This document shows, one piece after another, positions 60,866 to 64,000 of a stretch of DNA of 64,000 bases. A program made the translations under genes and the position numbers. Under the pieces are notes generated by a model, which ran no database searches, was not told the DNA's origin, and saw only the letters and a list, made by a program, of their open reading frames with translations. How positions within the stretch are numbered: position 1 is the stretch's first letter; each line of letters opens with the position of its first letter. Source of the stretch: Winogradskyella sp. (lineage in GTDB: Bacteria > Bacteroidota > Bacteroidia > Flavobacteriales > Flavobacteriaceae); NCBI RefSeq assembly GCF_013213835.1, contig NZ_JABSSU010000001.1, forward strand, positions 248,001 through 312,000. The letters run 5' to 3'.

Positions 60866-63282
60866 TAGTTAGTAGGTTTTAGGGTTAAGGTTCCAATCAT
60901 AGCTGCTGTAGTTGTTTCAGATTGTAAAAAATTTAATTCATGGTACTTTCCTTCAGCCCAATCATCAATAAAGTTGTCATAATATTTGCTTCCCGGATTA
61001 CCAGATTGTCCACCAGGATAAATACCTAATGCTGTTGGAGGAGAGGTCATTTCTACAATCATTCTCCATGATGGGCCATGATTCTCTGATGTTGCATTAA
61101 CAATATTACGATCTCCACCAATTGGAATATCAAAACGAGAAAAAGCTGGTAAGCCTTGCAGTAAATGCCCAGCATAAGTTGCTTTATATTTGAGCCATTT
61201 GTAATCACCTTTCTCTGATTTAATTTCGTTCAGGCGTTCTGCAGCTTCTTTAAAAGCAATTAAGTATAAATCTTGGGAAGTTTCTACTTTATCCTTTGTT
61301 TCAACAATATCTATATATTCGTGGGAGCTGTGATGCTTTAAGAAGTATATTGTTTGATAGGTGTAAGGCTTCATCATGGCAACGTCTTCAATGTCAAATT
61401 CATCCCAAAGAAGATTCCTTAATTTACCGTACCACTGACGCCAAATACTTGGTCCAACTTCATCAATGTCGTTATTGAATTTCCAATTTTTGATTTCATT
61501 AAAAATGATTAATTCATCTTCAGTTAATTCAGATGTATCCATTTCTGAAATCATTAGAGGTAGTAATTCTGAAGCTTTCAAATTAAAATTGTTATTGTGA
61601 AGGGCTTTAAAGTCATCAATACCAAACTTTTCTTTAGAGTTGAAATAGTCATTAATTACTCTATTTCTGTAGGTTTCATAACCGTCATTAAAAACGTAAT
61701 ATGGATAATTCTCATCAACAGGATGTTGGTTGGCTGAACTTACAAAACCTCGCTCAGGGTTTTTAGTGTGTGCATTATATGCTTGTGGAATATAAGATTG
61801 CCAGTCGTTTTCTGGGTTGCTACCATCCATTAAAAATTTCCCTTGTCCTTCCCATTTGTTTGGGAATTTACCTTGAATCCATAGTGCTATATCTCCTTCT
61901 GTAGATGCGAACACAAAGTTTTGTGCTGGTGCATTCCAATATTTTAGAGCACTGACATAATCATCATAGTTTTTGGCCTTATTCATCTCAATAAAAGTCT
62001 TTTGGTTATTGCCGCCTTCATGACCAATCCATCTCATAGCATAACCAGAACGCCCATTATCTGACATAAAATTTTTATCATATACTACAGGACCATGATG
62101 CGTATAAAGCACAGAATCTTTATAGTTTTCTTTTCCTTTTATTTTTATGTCTTCAACTCTAATGGTAACATCTTTCCATGTTCCGTCATACTTATATTTT
62201 GTGCGGTCCTCATTAAATTCTACTTTATACCAATCTATAACATCTCTTGTAGCATTGGTTTCGCCCCAAGCGATAAATTGGTTAAATCCTGAAATGACAC
62301 CTAGAGCACCAGGTATTGTTGCCCCGAAGGCATTATGATTTGGTGTACTTAATTGCATGATATACCATATTGCAGGTAAATTAAGTCCTAAATGAGGATC
62401 ATTTGCCAAAATTGGGTGACCTGTTTTAGATTTAGCACCTGAAATAGCCCAGTTGTTACTCCCATTATCAGGATGTGGTTTTATAATGGTCGCAGTTATG
62501 GTGTCTAATACTACCTTACTTGCCGGTAAATCAGTTTGTGGCACATCAATAAAACTCCAATCCGTTTCTTTTGGAATTACAGGATCTGTTATATCAAAAA
62601 AATCAGGGAATAATAGGTTAAAATTCTTTTCACCAATTTCTCTCAATACGTTGGTATACTCTAAATCGTCGTCATAACCTGCCAGCATTTTAGTCATGTA
62701 CATAAGAAGCAATGCTGTTTTTTTTGGTGTCCATTCTTCAGGTTTATAATCTAATAATTTGTATTCAACCGGATAGTCCTTAGGGCTAAGTTGATTAATA
62801 TATGCATTAACGCCATCAGCATAATCTTGAATAAAACGTAACGTTTCGGTATCATTTTTTTTCATGTAAGCGATGGCTTGATCTGCACCATAGCCCATAC
62901 CTCTTCTGCGTTCAGAACGATCATAGTTTAATGCAGTCTCGCCAAAAATTTCTGATAGTCTTCCAGCTGATGCATAAGTTTGAAATTCTAGCTGCCACAA
63001 ACGATGTTTTGCCGTTAAATATCCTTGGGCTTTATATAAATCATGTTCATTTTGTGCAAAAACATGAGGTATTAACTGCTCGTCGTAATGCACTGTAACC
63101 TTATCTTTTAAACCTGGTATAGTAATCTCTCCAGAAATAGATTCATCATGTTCATTTTGCCATATACCATTATACGGATTAAGGAACTTACCAATTGGTG
63201 GAATTGTTCCCATTTTGGTATTAAGTACAAAGAAAATTACAATGGTAAGAATAAAGGACAGCAGTAGTTTTGCGTATTTCAT
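60865..63282 (-). CDS. Penicillin acylase family protein (Ntn hydrolase)
   Basis: Protein of 805 residues. The ATG at 63282 gives the clean anchor MKYAKLLLSFILTIVIFFVL. Residues ~60-265 form the alpha chain (HDLYKAQGYLTAKHRLWQLE). The maturation site is before Ser275 in GSNNWAISGAKSKTGHP, the N-terminal nucleophile of the beta chain. HLGLNLPAIWY and GGDRNIVNATSENHGPSWRM follow. Relatives cleave penicillins, acyl-homoserine lactones or other amides; this one should be periplasmic or membrane-bound, substrate open. Confidence 0.92.
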   Translation of the reverse strand: MKYAKLLLSFILTIVIFFVLNTKMGTIPPIGKFLNPYNGIWQNEHDESISGEITIPGLKDKVTVHYDEQLIPHVFAQNEHDLYKAQGYLTAKHRLWQLEFQTYASAGRLSEIFGETALNYDRSERRRGMGYGADQAIAYMKKNDTETLRFIQDYADGVNAYINQLSPKDYPVEYKLLDYKPEEWTPKKTALLLMYMTKMLAGYDDDLEYTNVLREIGEKNFNLLFPDFFDITDPVIPKETDWSFIDVPQTDLPASKVVLDTITATIIKPHPDNGSNNWAISGAKSKTGHPILANDPHLGLNLPAIWYIMQLSTPNHNAFGATIPGALGVISGFNQFIAWGETNATRDVIDWYKVEFNEDRTKYKYDGTWKDVTIRVEDIKIKGKENYKDSVLYTHHGPVVYDKNFMSDNGRSGYAMRWIGHEGGNNQKTFIEMNKAKNYDDYVSALKYWNAPAQNFVFASTEGDIALWIQGKFPNKWEGQGKFLMDGSNPENDWQSYIPQAYNAHTKNPERGFVSSANQHPVDENYPYYVFNDGYETYRNRVINDYFNSKEKFGIDDFKALHNNNFNLKASELLPLMISEMDTSELTEDELIIFNEIKNWKFNNDIDEVGPSIWRQWYGKLRNLLWDEFDIEDVAMMKPYTYQTIYFLKHHSSHEYIDIVETKDKVETSQDLYLIAFKEAAERLNEIKSEKGDYKWLKYKATYAGHLLQGLPAFSRFDIPIGGDRNIVNATSENHGPSWRMIVEMTSPPTALGIYPGGQSGNPGSKYYDNFIDDWAEGKYHELNFLQSETTTAAMIGTLTLKPTN

Positions 63283-63318
63283 TAGCTCTAGATTATAAGA
63301 ACCTAAAAATACCAAATA

Positions 63319-63846
63319 TTATTCTAATGTAATGGAGTCAATTATTAGTTTGAAGCTTTCTTTTTTCTTATTCCCAATTAGAAATGCAATCTCTGCCATT
63401 TGGTCACCTTTGAAATTAGGAATATCTAAACGATAACCTCTAAAGGAAGCATACATTTTTTCAAATTCTATCTCGACAGTTTGCCAATCTTCGGTGGTTT
63501 CAAATGTGTAGATATATGAATAACGGTTGTATTGACTGTCCTTAACTCTGAATTGATAGGTTTTACCATCACCTTTAATTCTGAGTTTAAACTTAGTATA
63601 CTCTGAGGAATTTAAGGTGTCAAAATAATATCTTAACGAAGAAAATCCTCCATTGTTTTCTAGAGATACATTACCTGTATATTCACCATGGCCATCGGAA
63701 TTTATTTTAAAATGTCCATCAGATCTTCCTCCCATTACAACATCATCAAGTATGCGCCAATTCTCAATGGAGCTATCTGTATTAAATTGAAATAAGGTCA
63801 TAGACTGTTGTAATAGAAGTATTAAAACAAATAGAATCGTTCTCAT
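63319..63846 (-). CDS. CIA30 family protein
   Basis: Protein of 175 residues with a likely signal peptide (MRTILFVLILLLQQSMTLFQ). The mature part is a jelly-roll: WRILDDVVMGGRSDGHFKIN, GNVSLENNGGFSSLRYYFD and RGYRLDIPNFKGDQMAEIAF match the CIA30 domain, named for a complex I assembly factor. Bacterial members are poorly known; complex I assembly should not be assumed. ATG 63846 is chosen over a GTG two codons upstream. Confidence 0.9.
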   Translation of the reverse strand: MRTILFVLILLLQQSMTLFQFNTDSSIENWRILDDVVMGGRSDGHFKINSDGHGEYTGNVSLENNGGFSSLRYYFDTLNSSEYTKFKLRIKGDGKTYQFRVKDSQYNRYSYIYTFETTEDWQTVEIEFEKMYASFRGYRLDIPNFKGDQMAEIAFLIGNKKKESFKLIIDSITLE

Positions 63847-63917
63847 CACCACTTTTTGTAAAGATAAGCGTAATCGAAATGGTGATTTTCAGTTTTTTGA
63901 AAACTTTAGGAGTTACA

Positions 63918-64000
63918 TTACCTGAGTACAAGTTTTTTTACAACATCTTTACCTAGAGACTCATTGAGCATTTTTACGATTTTTTCATTTCCATAACTTA
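63918..64000 (-). CDS. DUF721/DciA-like protein (C-terminal end only)
   Basis: Only the last 27 codons with stop lie in the window: SYGNEKIVKMLNESLGKDVV then KKLVLR. I translated them by hand. The pattern fits the end of flavobacterial DUF721 proteins, a family that includes the DnaB helicase-loading protein DciA. This rests on a short match. 71 bp separate it from the CIA30 gene on the same strand. Confidence 0.6.
   Translation of the reverse strand, partial: SYGNEKIVKMLNESLGKDVVKKLVLR

Noticed and set aside
1..64000. tRNA, rRNA or riboswitch genes
   Set aside because: I looked for T-loop and conserved rRNA strings and for long structured leaders and found none; small or divergent RNAs could be missed by eye.

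Overview
The window is a low-GC chromosomal segment of a member of the Flavobacteriaceae (Bacteroidota). Four things point there: several very large secreted proteins that end in the type B sorting domain of the type IX secretion system (T9SS); the gliding lipoprotein GldI; a run of families largely confined to this group (DUF3667, DUF5606, DUF6503, DUF3810, the OstA-like protein, a LETM1-related protein); and promoters of the Bacteroidota type, with a TAnnTTTG -7 box and almost no Shine-Dalgarno sequences. The genus cannot be settled from the sequence. No tRNA, rRNA, CRISPR array, prophage or intact insertion sequence was seen.

Layout. 1-9.8 kb: four large secreted, T9SS-linked adhesin-like genes on the minus strand. 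The first is cut by the window edge. The third and fourth share a perfect direct repeat of about 1.06 kb. 9.8-14.1 kb: an ABC exporter pair, a conserved hypothetical with kinase-like residues, DUF3667 and a pRiA4b ORF-3-like protein. 14.2-17.1 kb: heme A synthase, GNAT acetyltransferase, CCA tRNA nucleotidyltransferase. 17.2-25.4 kb: a lipopolysaccharide-core-like cluster with eight glycosyltransferases and a Kdo-kinase-like protein on both strands. 25.5-29.0 kb: dapD, then a 352-bp non-coding stretch holding a tandem pair of terminator-ended elements, then ruvX-def-DUF5606-mazG. 29.2-46.8 kb: mostly minus-strand housekeeping genes: a DUF349 protein, aroE, two tandem DUF368 lipid-carrier translocases, a TPR protein, a class III aminotransferase, an OstA-like protein, purA, a Fur-family regulator, a RelA/SpoT enzyme, an M48 protease, a SpoU methyltransferase, a DUF6503 lipoprotein and DUF3810. 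46.9-52.0 kb: pepD, a cyclophilin-FKBP fusion, gldI, a DHH phosphoesterase and ndk. 52.1-57.3 kb: a TPR-like secreted protein and a signalling locus (LytS-type kinase with a C-terminal 2TM module, two free 2TM proteins, a DUF2306 protein, a LytTR regulator), followed by a serine hydrolase. 57.3-64 kb: a J-domain protein, a small lipoprotein, a LETM1-related protein, a DUF481 protein, a small membrane protein, a penicillin-acylase-family enzyme, a CIA30 protein and the end of a DUF721/DciA-like gene.

How it fits together. Much of the window serves the envelope: surface adhesins exported by T9SS, LPS core assembly, lipid-carrier recycling, an LptA/OstA-like protein and periplasmic prolyl isomerases. 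This is mixed with nucleotide and stringent-response housekeeping. The most promising undescribed items are the 2TM-module kinase locus (52.8-56.0 kb), the duplicated non-coding element upstream of ruvX (26.4-26.7 kb), the homogenised adhesin pair (3.9-7.5 kb), and a small lipoprotein gene bounded by a 42-bp direct repeat (57.8-58.4 kb).
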